Shown piece after piece: positions 42,272 to 54,823 of a DNA stretch of 64,000 nt (position 1 is its first letter; every line of letters begins with the position of its first letter). The position numbers and the translations under genes are program-made. Source of the DNA: Siphonodentalium dalli (lineage: Eukaryota; Mollusca; Scaphopoda; Gadilida; Siphonodentaliidae); the NCBI GenBank assembly GCA_032622095.1, contig CP136063.1, forward strand, positions 76,237,980-76,301,979, read 5' to 3'. The notes beneath the pieces were generated by a model. It searched no databases and was not told the DNA's origin. It saw nothing but the letters and a program-made list of their open reading frames with translations.

Positions 42272-44645
42272 GGGTGTGTCTTTTTACCGGATTCCGGATC
42301 CCGGATTTCGACCCGGATTTATGTGTCTTTTTACCGGATTTCGACCCGGATTCGGGTATGAATTTCATGCTTGTTTTATCACACATTTAACCCATTAAAA
42401 GCCGTTTCTGACACGATTAAACCAATATAGGCCTGTCGTGCTCATTCAACCCGATTAATCGTATTTAAAGGTACATATCGTGCCCGGATCAGCATACTTC
42501 TTATTTGTTCATATAGACACGGCGGTTGGATTGATTTTACGTGATCATGATGGCATTTAAGGGAACACACCATGTCCGGATCCGAATTAATTATCTCGTA
42601 AGTATTGATCATATTTAAAGGTAGATATCATGTCCGGATCCGGTTTTTTTCTCTCTCTTTTTGCCATATAAATTATCGTCTTTTTGATATATTAAATGTC
42701 ACGTGGAACAAAGTTATAAGTTTATTTTGAGACGTTATACTAGGCTGTTGGATTGATTTCACGGAATGATTATCGCATTTAAAGGTACACACCATGTGCG
42801 GAACCGAATTAATTTCCACGTATTTACTGATAATATTTAAAGGTACAGATTATGCCAGGATCCGGATTTTTCTTCTTATAAAGTAATGCTTATTTAATAC
42901 AATAAATGTAAACTGAGTCGCGTGGAACCTGGTTCCACGTGGCTCCGCTGGCATTTAATGTATAAAATAGGAGTTAATTTATAAGTGAAAGGAGAACAAT
43001 CGGGATCCGGGCATAATCTGTACCTTTAAAAATGATTAATAAATACGCGATAATTAATTCGGATCCGTGCATGGCATGCACCTTTAAATGCGATCATCGT
43101 GATCCGTGAAATAAATCCAACAGCCGGGTCTAACATCTCAAAATCAACTTCTAACTTCCTCTTAACTCAGCTGACATTTAATATATTAAATAGGCGTTAA
43201 TTTATATGGAGATTTATTTTTTTAAACCGGATCCGGGCATGGTCTGTACCTTTAAACTAGATAATCACTGTATAAACTGTAGCTGGCTGCAACGGGATAA
43301 ATATGCTAGCAGTGTTTTTATAACGATTCGGGCGGCCAGACTATATAATCACTGTATAAACAGTAGCGGGCTGCAATGGGATGAATATGCTATCCGTGTT
43401 TTTATAACGATTCGGGCGTCGTGACATAAAACGCTTAATACAAGTCGTACATCTATCTCACTTAAACCGGCTTAAATATCGAATTTACAATAGTAATACT
43501 ACTAGTATCACAAATATAATCGTTTATAATCGAACTAAAACAATAAACCATTTAAACTGCAGCAGGTTTTTTTTGTGGGCTGGAGAACAAAAAATCTTCA
43601 CAAAAGCAAGTCAATTTATTTCAATCCGAATGATATTACTGTTAAACGCAACCTGTGCCATGTTTTCGCGGGTCTGAAATGTCTTTTAATGTGTTAAACA
43701 TGGGTTATAATAAACATAAAATTGAGATCAGGGTTCGGGCCGAAATTAGAAAAAGACACATAAAATCCGGATCCAGATCCGGGCATAAAGTTTGTCTGTA
43801 TATGGGCTCATTCTCGCGTGAAATCAATCCAAGCGCCATGTTCACCGTTTCCAAATAAACTGAGTTCCGCGTGGCTCAGCTGCCATTTAATGTATTAAAT
43901 ACTTGACTATTTATATGAAATAAAAAAGAACTATTCGTATCCGAATCCGGGAATGATCTGACCTAAACATCAACATCTATAACCTAGTTCCACGCGACTC
44001 AGTTTACATTTATTGTATTAAATAAGCATTACTTAATAAGAAGAAAAATCCGGATCCGGGCATAATCTGTACCTTTAAATATTATCAGTAAATACGTGGA
44101 AATTAATTCGGTTCCGCACATGGTGTGTACCTTTAAATGCGATAATCATTCCGTGAAATCAATCCAACAGCCTAGTATAACGTCTTAAAATCAACTTATA
44201 ACTTTGTTCCACGTGACATTTAATATATCAAAAAGATAATAATTTATATGGAAAAAAGAGAGAGAGAGAAAAACCGGATCCGGACATGATATCTACCTTT
44301 AAATATGATCAATAATTACGAGATAATTAATTCGGATCCGGACATGGTGTGTTCCTTTAAATGCCATCATGATCACGTAAAATCATTCCAACCGTCGTGT
44401 CTATATGAAAATATAAGAAGTATGCTGATCCGGGCACGATATGTACCTTTAAATACGCTTCATCGGGTTGAATGAGCACGACAGCCCTATATTGGTTTAA
44501 TCGTGTCAGAAACGGCTTTTAATGGGTTAAATGTGTGATAAAACAAGCATGAAATTCATACCCGAATCCGGGTCGAAATCCGGTAAAAAGACACCTAAAT
44601 CCGGGTCGAAATCCGGGATCCGGAATCCGGTAAAAAGACACACCC
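42272..44645. repeat. 2.37-kb inverted array rich in GGATCC and TTTAAAGGTA
   Basis: Left GGGTGTGTCTTTTTACCGG at 42272 and right CCGGTAAAAAGACACACCC ending 44645 open two arms of about 650 bp that match along their length (TAACCCATTAAAAGCCGTTT against AAACGGCTTTTAATGGGTTA; GCGTGGAACCTGGTTC near the arm end). The 1 kb between them holds further copies of the same unit in the right-hand orientation. At least 12 GGATCC sites and about 12 TTTAAAGGTA or TACCTTTAAA words lie within 2.4 kb, usually as CCGGATCCGGGCAT followed by GTACCTTTAAAT. Confidence 0.85.
43253..43424 (+). repeat. Tandem duplication of about 80 bp
   Basis: Two copies of TATAATCACTGTATAAAC, GGCTGCAAYGGGATRAATATG and TTTTTATAACGATTCGGGC in direct orientation, at about 43256-43335 and 43341-43420, between the arms of the inverted array. 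Confidence 0.8.
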
Positions 44646-46390
44646 GTTATATGTGCCACAAGGTCTACTTGAGCTCGCTGAGATGTAATTGCCTTCATTT
44701 GTCATGCGTGAACTATTCAGCTGGGTGCCTAATACATTATTCAATTAAAATTAGTGGTCATTAATTGGAGTGAGGGTATTCGAGGATATTATAATTATTG
44801 ACATTTTCTTGGCGGTGTACAGCCATTGTTATCTGGACAACGACGATCATTATGGCGCGTCCACATGTACCTGCAAGAAAATATCTGCAAAAAAAATATC
44901 AGGTACAATTGTACCCTGATGTTTTCTTGCTGCAAAGATTAAGCCCGTAAGAACGCGGCGGTTTTGATGGTGTTGATTGATCTCAAATCAGGACAGTATT
45001 ATTCGTGCTGGTTCAAGTGAATTGCGTCCGGTAAACAACCTATAGTTTATATTGGCAATTCACAACATTATGACATTTCCAACTGTTTAACATGTATTAC
45101 CGTAGAGTCCGTGAGATGCGGCACACACCTACCTGTAGCCACGTTGCTGCTCTCATGCACAAAGACCTCTTATGTAATGATAAAGTGTTCACCAGTTGGA
45201 AATTCCATATCTGACACAATATTACACCAACACTTGGTTGAAATTGTTCTGGTAGTCTGAACTTCCAACCGGTAATGTACGTGGAATTTGTAGACCAACA
45301 TTTGTGTATTTCTTCCTACGTCGGACAACATATTGGTTTGAAACTCCCTCTAGGTCCCTCTCTACCCAATGTCCAGTCAAAATTCAAGTTAAAAAAAAAA
45401 CAAGGCATGCGAGGTACCAGGTGGGAAATTCAAAGGCGAGGGGAGGGGTGCAAATCGAATTGTGTGATCTTGGGAGACTGGCCTGGTTCAAATGGGTGCA
45501 GTTGGAAATCCCACATGGACATCCTCCGTCAATGGAAACCCTCTATAAATATATACGCCCCTACCCGCATATCCATATAATACTTCGGCGATTATTTCAA
45601 CCCATCTCAAATGGAATTACGAAGTCAGCTGTTGAAACAGGCGATAATATTGATGGATCATAACTCGAGTGCGTGAACGGTTACCAGCGTATATCCATTA
45701 GGGTACGTTCACACGCTGGCAAAATTGCACTGCAAACTGCAAAAATGCCATGCCCGATGGTCGTTTTGTTACCTGGCATTTTTGCAGGCTGCCGACTAGC
45801 TCGTGCTCCGTCGTGGCTGACTGACAACAATCAACGACGATTTATGATAACGGTCTCTATATACCTCTTTGTCGGTACCTACACAACGAGGCCACAAACA
45901 ATAATTACAAGTGTCCGTGTTGTCCTTGATTCGAATTGGGTGAGGCATTGATAGAAACGTTTGTTCTCAGCTACTGTCATATTCATACTTATTTATTAAT
46001 TATACGCAAGGAATCCCATGACGTGGTATAAAGAGTTTCGAAATTGGTACTATTCAGAAATGTTGCAGTTAGGGAAGATAATAATTTGATATACCAAACA
46101 GTATTAAGTGTGATATTTGTTGTTTTTAGACCGAATTTTTGTACTGAAATGTAGCAATCAATTGAGTGTTATCAACCATAGATGGTGTTACGGTGTGATT
46201 TCCAATAGTTGGAAACTTTGATAATACTGATTCAGATTAAATAATGTATGTATGTTATGTAGTTTGAAAGAGTCGATAGTTAAGATTGAGAGATGTGACA
46301 GTACGAAAGAGTTGTAAGTATCGAGTGACTGTGTAGTTTACTCGTCGGCCTAAAATAATAAATTATCCAATACATTCTTTGTTCATCTAC
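44646..46390. other. Intergenic stretch with dispersed repeat
   Basis: 45175-45560 resembles the element at 18962-19899 (CAGTTGGAAATTYC, GTTGAAAYTGTTCTKGTAGT). A small inverted repeat (CAAGAAAATATCTGC with a partial inverse) lies near 44873-44935. Three overlapping ORFs at 45275-45951 have no recognised domain. Confidence 0.35.
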
Positions 46391-46640
46391 CCAGTGATTC
46401 TCAATCAATCAATCAATCAATAGTTTATTCACTCCGTCTATAGCTTGGCACTGGGGGCATGAAATAGCATTGCATGCTCAGATACATGCAGAAATGGTGT
46501 AAACTAAAAAGTATTAAATGTGCAGAGCTATATATCTCATATGCATGAAGTCGATGGTGAGGTAGCACACGTATACATAATATTGTATATAAACTTTATT
46601 CAATGTTGGTGATTTATAGCTATTCAGTGAGGCCCTCTTC
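46391..46640 (-). mobile_element. Solo LINE 3' end
   Basis: In reverse complement this ends GAGTGAATAAACTATTGATT followed by (GATT)n, with about five TTGA units at 46394-46420. The GAATAAACT plus short-repeat tail matches the ends of LINE-2 (32882-32905) and of the fragment at 48526-49195. No coding part is left. Confidence 0.5.
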
Positions 46641-47492
46641 ATTATCCGTCCAAGACAGTTAGACAAGTGAACTAGCAATGTTAAACATCGCTCTTATCCT
46701 ATCATATTTTGCCGCCAAAAAAAATAATATATATATTTGATAAAACTGACGAGATTGCATTGATTATAATCAGACATAGATAGATTCGTATTCCATCATT
46801 AACTCGTGTGTAGCTGCATGTATTCAGAACAGCGTACTTTTTCTGAAATTAAAACAACAGAAAATAATAATCCCAACATTTTACTTTAAAATTCTGGTAA
46901 ATATCGTAGCGCCAACTGTGGTGATATATATACGTACATGATTATCACATTCGATCAGTTTGTCATTTCATAACAATGAGATAAATCGAATGAGAAAATT
47001 GAAGCGATACGCATTTATTCTTTTAGAACATTCATGTTGGGTTATAATATTGTTTGTTGAAAAATGCATGTCTCTTATAGACAGATAAAGCAAGTAAAAC
47101 GCATCGCATTGAGCTCGTAATGGAAGTAAATTTGAAGTTTATGAGTTGGGGATGTAGAATAGCCGGGGATGCAGCCATACATAGACATACAATAATCTTC
47201 AAAATTATATTTATGAATATCTCATGAATGCAAACGCACTCGTCAACATGTGTGAATCGGCTCCTGTCTTTGGTTGAATGATAGGTCGCAAACCACGTCG
47301 ATCGCAATAATATTGAAGTAAGATATCCAGTTTTCAAGATAACTTATCGATTTAATTCGAACGTTTTAGTTGATATACTGTATGGAATAATTGTTAATGC
47401 TTTGACATGTGTAATGTTTATGTTTATGGTTTGATAGAAATTTCAAGACCATTTGGTTCAACCAGAACGTATTACGAATACCTTGATGGGCT

Positions 47493-47912
47493 TTAAGATG
47501 GGGTAAAGTGGCAACATTTAAATGGGGAATCCAGTGTTAATTTTCAAGACAAGATTACTCAATATTTACAAACCGTAGAATAATACTTCATGTCTTGTTA
47601 GAATGTTTGAGCGTATATATAGTGACAACCAACGCAAAGCAGATTTTTCATTTTATGTTTTGTTTGTGATATTTGATGGAAATATAATAAACAATGATAA
47701 ACCATGGTGATCTACTTTTTTTAATAATGTCCAATAATATCCAACCTGGGATGAAAATCAAAATTCTGCTTCGCTTTGTCATTAGATATGTCTTCAAACT
47801 TTCCAAAAAGGTATGATATGGTCACCTGCGCTTTGTAATGTTTGATAAATCTTTGCTAACAAATTAACACTGAATTCCCCATTCAAATGATGCCACTTTA
47901 CCTCCCTCTTAA
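47493..47912. mobile_element. MITE family B-like, copy 3
   Basis: TTAAGATGGGGTAAAGTGGC on the left and the inverse of TTAAGAGGGAGGTAAAGTGG on the right. The arms pair further (AAATGGGGAATCCAGTGTTA against TAACACTGAATTCCCCATT). The interior differs from copy 1, so this is a sister family. Its right TTAA (47909) is also the left TTAA of MITE A copy 6. Confidence 0.75.
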
Positions 47913-48403
47913 AGGCACGCGAGGCCTTAATTGTCGAAAATCTTCATATTTGTTCCGTAAACAGAAAAATATTAAAACGCATACAGTTTCGTTCATATAT
48001 ACCATGACCATCGCGTAAACAGCATGTTATCATAAAGATCTACTATATTTTACCTAAGCAAGAGCCTGATTGTGTTACAGAAGACAGCACAATGCTACTG
48101 GCTAATCACACACAAATGGCATAAACGCTCTTTATTAGTCCCATATCAGGAATTCACCAACAAAGAACGCTCTTTATGTTTACCATCCTAATATAAACAA
48201 ACACCAGAAAAGTAACTTTTTATGCTTTTGTTTACATAACAATGGTCAAACATATGACAATAACATACTGTTTATGTGATATTTTGTATTTGTATACGGA
48301 CAAAGTCTGTCTACATTTTGATGTTCTTTCTGTTTGTGGCTGTTTTTGACGGGTGGAATTTTTTTCACAGGATACCCACCGCCAAGGCCAACCGCACCTT
48401 TAA
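47909..48403 (-). mobile_element. MITE family A, copy 6
   Basis: TTAAAGGCACGCGAGGCC at 47909 and GGCCAACCGCACCTTTAA ending 48403. About 10 bp shorter than the other copies owing to a deletion near 47957 (GTGATTG missing). Confidence 0.87.
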
Positions 48404-48525
48404 AACCGCAACAAATGTTTGCCGAGTGTCTGATATTTGTGACCGATTTTATTATACGACTGATTAGCGTTTTGAGTCTAATTGCTTCGTAACTTTTCTT
48501 GTATTTCACATTAATATAAATATAA

Positions 48526-49195
48526 ACACGCACTAGAAACCACAAACTCCCTATAGAACTCGGTGCTTGGACGAATACCGATTATTCCGACAGAATCTGC
48601 ACTCTATTTAATCTCGAAATCGGCGATGAATATCACATGGTACTGAAGTGTAGGGAACTTAGCGAATTAAGAATAAAATATCTAAAACCCTACTTCTATC
48701 AGAGACCAAACACTTATAAATTAGCCGCTCTATTTAATTCCCGAAATAATAAGACAGTTAAAAACTTTTCAGTATTTATTAGGAAGGTCCTTGAGATATT
48801 TAGGTCCCCCTGAGGCTTACTACCAGCAGCCTGTCGAACTTAAACAGTGTAGGTAAAGAATATCGTCCACCCCATTTCTACATGTATACCTGTAATGACC
48901 ATACAGTGATTACCAAAGTGATTGACCACCTGACCGGGGCGGGATGGTGGGTTGTTTTTCGGGATTTGGTCGGGGTATGGCTTGTTGCCATTCATCGGAA
49001 AGCTATCGCCGAGAGCTTTCCGATGGATGGTGGCGGGCCGTATTTCCGACTGGGTCCTGAGGGGCTGCCCATGGTTCTGCTGTGGTTGTGTGGTCGGTTT
49101 CTTTGGGCATTGCTGTATATATATACATTGTATTTGTGTATACAACTCTTCTGTAATGTCTATATTGACGATCTGAATAAACTTAATTGAATTGA
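48526..49195 (+). mobile_element. 5'-truncated LINE: C-terminal pol tail, 3' UTR and nested MITE
   Basis: Open frame: RTRNHKLPIELGAWTN, then DRICTLFNLEIGDEYHMVLK followed by C, then YLKPYFYQRPNTYKLAALFN and stop near 48811. The motif order matches LINE-2. The 3' UTR ends GATCTGAATAAACTTAATTG at about 49172-49195. A family F fold-back sequence lies inside (about 48890-49075). The left edge is uncertain. Confidence 0.75.
48890..49075. repeat. Family F fold-back MITE, diverged copy
   Basis: TATGGCTTGTTGCCATTCAT, CGGAAAGCTATCGCCGAGAG and CTTTCCGATGGATGG match the centre of the complete copy at 58591-58811, with outer arms diverged (GGATTTGGTCGG against CCGACTGGGTCC). Confidence 0.7.
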
Positions 49196-49490
49196 AAGGC
49201 GAGAAGTGCACGGAGAAAGTGTTACGTCAGTAAGGAAAGAAAGAGGAGAGAAAGGGTTGCGCCATGGAGTGTGTATTAAAGTTGCATGACCGCGTGTTTA
49301 CTGTGAGCGTGCTTTGAGAGTATATGGAATATATACACGTGCCGAAAGGTGAGAAGTGCATGGAGAAAGAGGAAAACAGTGTTACATCAGCAGAGAGAGA
49401 AAGAGGAGAGAAAATGTTGCGCCATGCAGTGTGTATTGAAGTTGTATGAATGCGAGTTTACTGTGAGCGTGCTTTGATAGTATCTGATAT
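49196..49490 (+). repeat. Two tandem units of about 150 bp
   Basis: 49196-49325 and 49348-49486 share GGYGAGAAGTGCAYGGAGAA, AGAAAGAGGAGAGAAA, GTTGCGCCATG, AGTGTGTATTRAAGTTG and GTTTACTGTGAGCGTGCTTT. No coding frame. Confidence 0.8.
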
Positions 49491-49665
49491 AATTATGTAT
49501 GACCGATTTTAATTTACGATTGATTAACGTTTTGAGTTCCATTGGTAAAGCACATTGTTTCTTTGGGTTTGATTTGACATAAATTTTAATACACGTGGTA
49601 GATTGTGTTCATTCTTAAGCTGTGGTGAAATATACCTTATGGCGAATCGATATTGGGTACGACAG

Positions 49666-49990
49666 GTTTCATAAACCCGGAAGCAAATTTTAATTTTCCA
49701 AAAAAACAGCCATTTTGTAAGTAAGCTGAAATGACGTAACACTCATTTGTCATTGGCCAAATATAAATCAAATATATAACGAAGAAATCGCTCTAAATAT
49801 TTATGAAGTTATATTCTTGTCCATATGTATGTTTTCAAATCGGCATTCTTGTTTATTCAATCTTTGTGTATTTATTTCATTTTTATAAATATATATTGTG
49901 TTGCATAAGAACTATAAATAGTACTCAGAGTAGACTCGCACAAAATGGCTGGTTTTGGAAAATTTAAATTTGCTTCCGGGTTTATGAAAC
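49666..49990. mobile_element. TIR element, 325 bp
   Basis: The ends GTTTCATAAACCCGGAAGCA and TGCTTCCGGGTTTATGAAAC are perfect inverses, and the match continues into AAATTT and TTTTCC for about 35 bp. The interior is AT-rich and non-coding. No clear target duplication. Confidence 0.8.
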
Positions 49991-50589
49991 TAATTTTTTT
50001 CAATAAATACGAGAGATACGATACCGTGATGTGATGTGATTGGTTTGGTATAATACATATATATTCTACTTACCGTTCAGTGTGTTTTAAAGCGGCGCAA
50101 GTCGGTATAAAAATCCGACTCTTTGACCCATTTTAGCGGACACCATCTCGAACGAGTGATTTTAAAAGCGTTCTGCCTATTTATGAGGCTTTCGTGTAAC
50201 AAAGAATATTTGTGTGTAATTCGAACCTGTTTGTGTACTTTGAGAAAATGATAAAAAATTAGGCCCGGCCAAGTTGGACACTTTTCTATACTATTAAAGG
50301 GGTACTGTACCCCAATTTCAATAAATTCCCGGTGACAATAGCGATCTAATATGAATATTATATTATGAAATAACTAATTCGAGTCGACGATGTCTACTGA
50401 AAAAGTTCCGGTTAACAGGCTATCGTAAAAGTAACATTGAATTGTTTAATATAAAATAATTTATGGCTGGAGTCATAAAATGGAGAATTATGCCATTACG
50501 AGTTACCGTTCTTGAAATAGCATCTGTTGCGTGTCTTTTATCGACGGCCGTTCGCGAACATTATTGAGTTGCAAACAAAACATATTACC

Positions 50590-50900
50590 TGCAAAAGGAA
50601 GGCACCCATATAAAAATGTACCTGGGTAAATCTTGGTGTTTACCTAGGTATACCCCGGTACATATAGGTTTTACCCTGGTTCCACCCAGGTCACACCCAG
50701 GTTACACCCAGGTAAATCAGGGATTTATATAGATTTACCCTGGTGTTTTCTATATATGTTAGGTATAAACCCCAGTTTACCCGGGTTTTTACGGATATAA
50801 TTTAGAAAGACGCTGTCACACCCGGGTATTTACACCCAGGTATTTACACCAGGGTTTCGCCCAGGTATTTACTACAGTGTTCACCCGGATATATATACCT
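50590..50900. repeat. Degenerate ACCCAGGTA repeats
   Basis: About twenty short words close to ACCCAGGTA or TACCTGGGT in both orientations (CCACCCAGGTCACACCCAGG, TTTACACCCAGGTATTTACA). It directly precedes the 45-bp satellite. Non-coding. Confidence 0.7.
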
Positions 50901-50937
50901 GTGGTATTTTGTTAAACTGTATAATCTGCATTGAAGT

Positions 50938-53272
50938 CACCTTATTAACCCTTTCTATATTACAGGACCATTGGCGTGTAGTTACCTTATTAACCATTCT
51001 ATATTAAATCATTAATTGACAGGTAGTTACCTTATTAACCCTTTCTAGACTAAGTAAAATTGGTGAGTAGTTACATTATTAACCCGTTCTATAGTAAAGC
51101 ACCATTGATGTGAAGTTACCTTATTAACCCTTTCTTTATTAAAGCATCATTGGCGTGTAGTTACCTTATTAACCCTTTCTATATTAAAATATCATTGATG
51201 TGTAGTTACAATGTTAACCATTTCTATATTATAGCATCATTGACGGCTAGTTGCCTTATTAACTCTGTATATACCAAAGTATCATTGTCGTATATAGTTA
51301 CCTTATTAACCCTTTCTATATTAAAGCATTAATTGACAAGTAGTTCCCTTATTAACCCTTTCTATACTAAATATTATTGGTGAGTAGTTGCATTATTAAC
51401 CCTTTCTATACTAAAGCGCCATTGACTGGTAGTTACCATATTAACCATTTTTTTTGTATTAAAGCATCATTGACGTGTAGTTACCTTATTATAACCATTT
51501 CTATATTAAAGCATCATTGACGTGTATTTACCATATTAACCAATTCTATATTAAAGCATTATTGCCGGGTAGTTACATTATTAACCCGTTCTATACAAAG
51601 TATCATTGGTGAGTAGTTACCATATTAACCCTTTCTATATTAAAGCATCATTGACGTGAAGTTACCTTATTAACCCTTTCTGTATTAAAGCATCATTGAT
51701 GTGTAGTTACCTTATTAACCCTTTCTATATTAAAATATCATTGACGTGTAGTTACCATGTTAACTCTTTCCATATTAAAGCACCATTGACGGGTAGTTGC
51801 ATGCCTTGTTAACCCTGTATATACTAAAGTACCATTGTCGTGTAGTTACCTTATTAACCCTTTCTATATTAAAGCATTAATTGACAGGTGGTTACCTTAT
51901 TAACCCTTTCTATACTAAGTATCATTGGTGAGTAGTTGCATTATTAACCCTTTCTATATTAAAGCGCCATTGGCGGGTAGTTCCCTTATTAACCATTTAT
52001 GTATTAAAGCATCATTGACGTGTAGTTACCTTATTATAACCCTTTCTATATTAAAGCATCATTATTGCCGGGTAGTTATCTTATTAACCCGTTCTATACT
52101 AAGTATCATTGGTGAGTAGTTACATTATTAACCCTTTCTATATTAAAGCATCATTGACGTGAAATTACCTTATTAACCATTTCTGTATTACAGCAGCATT
52201 GACATGTAGTTACCTTATTAGCCCTTTCTTTATTAAAATATCATTGACGTGTAGTTAACATGTTAACCCTTTCTATATTAAAGCATCGTTGACGGGTAGT
52301 TGCCTAATTAACCCGCTATATACTAAAGTAGCATTGTCGTGTAGTTACCTTACTAACCCTTTCTATACTAAAGTATCATTGGCGTGTAGTTATCTTATTA
52401 ACCCTTTCTATATTAAAGCATTAATTGACAGGTAGTTACATTAAACAAGCCTTTCTATACTAAGTATCATTGGTGAGTAGTTACATTATAAACCATTTCT
52501 ATATTAAAGCGCCATTGACGGGTAATTACCTTATTAACCATTTTTGTATCAAAGAATCATTGACGTGCAGTTACCATATTATAGCACTTTCTATATTAAA
52601 GCATCATTGACTGATAGTTACCATATTAACCGTTTCTATATTAAAGCACCATTGGTGTGTAATTACCGTATTAACCCTTTCTACATTGAAGCAATAATTG
52701 ACAGGTAGTTACCGTATTAACCCTTTTTATAATGAGTATCATTGGTGATTAGTTACATTATTAACCCTTTCTACAATAAAGCATCATTGACATGTAATTA
52801 TCATATTAGCCAGTTCTATATTAAAGCATCATGAACGGTAGTTACCATATTAACCCTTTCTTTATTAAAGCACCATTGGCGTGTAATTACCATATTAACC
52901 CTTTCTATATTAAAACATCATTGACGTGTAGTTACCCTATTAGCCCTTTCTATATTAAAGCATCATTGACGTGTAGAACTTTATCTTATTAACCCTTTCT
53001 TTATTAAAGCATCATTGACATGTAGTTAGTTACCTTAGTAACCATTTCTATACTAAAGCATTATTGACGGGTAGTTACCTCATTAACCTTTCTATATTAA
53101 AGCATCATTGACAAGTTAAATTATTAACCTTTCTATACTAAGTATCATTGCCGTGTAGTTAGTTACCTTATTAAACCTTTCTATATTAAGACGTCGATCA
53201 TTGACGGGTAGTTGTTACCTTATTAATCATTTATTTATTCAAGCAGCATTGACGAGTAGTTACCTTATTACT
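50938..53272 (+). repeat. 45-bp satellite, about 51 units
   Basis: The consensus unit contains GTAGTTACCTTATTAACCCT, then TTCTATATTAAAGCATCATT, then GACGT: 45 bp. Phase holds through 2.3 kb with many point changes and a few insertions. It shares only its period, not its sequence, with the minisatellite at 27625. ORFs inside arise from the repeat. Confidence 0.95.
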
Positions 53273-54820
53273 TGAAGTTTATTATGACAGTATGACAATA
53301 CACTACCCCGGACAAATGAAGCAATATCATACTTTATCTAACAGCCTAGCTATAATTAGTGAACATTAAACTGACAAACAGACAATTTTCAGGGCCATTA
53401 TTTAATATTAAAGGGATACAAAATAAAGATATTTCTAATGATCAGTAAGAATTATTCTCTGAGTGATACTTATTATTTCAAATAAATGATTGCGTATACT
53501 ATAGTAGACCATATACCAACAGGAAAATATAAGTGAATACAATTATTGTGTTTAAAAATTCGTTTCGTTTCGTTTCTGCAGCCAAATTACAATCTTAACT
53601 TTTAGTTACCGTTCTTCATTTTAGCGCGGAGAATTCCTTGTGGTGTTTTGAGTTAATTTTGTCGCGAATCAACGCGGATTGACAGAAGGAAATGGTGTAT
53701 TGGCTACAAACGGATAAACTGTGGACTTATATATAAGATTCGCCTATTTTTCCGCATGGATGTGCGCAAATATCGAAAAAGACTGAATTTCAGGTGACAA
53801 AAAATATTTCAATTCCCGGAACAGTAAGAATTAAGCTATGATAACGAAACGGATCAACTATAGTATTGAACAGTACCTCAGCTACCTGGCCATCTGCCCA
53901 TAACCAGAATATTGTCTCGCTAGGACAATACGCAAAATTGAATTTGTGGTACCGTACAAGCATGATGCAGTGCCAGTGGCCTGCTCATGAACCTGTCCAG
54001 AAGACGAAGAATTGAGAAGTTTGATCCACGATAGTAAGGGGTCTGTACATGTAGTAAGTACTGATAGTGATAAGCCTGCTGTACAATAATACTACTTTTG
54101 CTGTTTTACTGGTCTTAACTGAGTACTGTGTCAATGTGACATTGTTAATTAAGTTCCACTCTAATGTACATTAACTGGCAATGATGCATCTGACACTATT
54201 AAAGGCACCGGTAATCCTAGGTCAACATGACCGCTTTCGCAGATTGCTGCTTCTTGTCCAGTAGAAGGATACGCACTACGTTCATGACTGAACTACGGTA
54301 ATCCCTAATTACCAGGAGCACGCTGCGTAGAAACTTGGTACAACAGTTGTTACACATGTACAAGTACACGACAAAGAAAATTATCAACAAGTGAGCGTCA
54401 TCATCAAAATTGCAAATTAAAACACGGCAATTGTAAATTGGTAATCCCTACATACCAGGAGGACAAGGCATTGAAACTTGGGACACCAGTTGTTACACGG
54501 CAAAGAAAATTAAAACACACTCCAGATGAATGTTTATACATGTACTGTGCAGTCGAGATCACCTGGACAGGCTGGACTACAAATATTTAAGGATTATACC
54601 ATTTGACGAGTAGATGCGTGACTGATAAAAGAATTAGAGACTCCATATTTACTCGGAAGATAACAGTATACGATGCCATACAGTTGTTCCATGGCACCTC
54701 AACCTTTGGTGGAAACCGTAAAACTAATGAAAATGATGAAAGCCAGACTCAACATCAAGACTACATGTACATGTGCATGCATAAGTGACGGTTCAATGAT
54801 TTTGACTCCATCAGATGATA
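53273..54820. other. Intergenic stretch, nothing convincing
   Basis: Two similar words (TCCCTAATTACCAGGAGCAC near 54302 and TCCCTACATACCAGGAGGAC near 54444, each followed by GAAACTTGG and CAGTTGTTACAC) show a local duplication of about 140 bp. No gene seen. Confidence 0.45.
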
Positions 54821-54823
54821 TTT

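Noticed and set aside
45275-45951. Three overlapping + strand ORFs of 92-119 codons
   Set aside because: They lie over a dispersed repeat related to 18962-19899 and show no domain or codon signal.
50938-53272. CRISPR-like array
   Set aside because: Units are contiguous 45-bp tandem repeats without unique spacers, and the DNA is eukaryotic.
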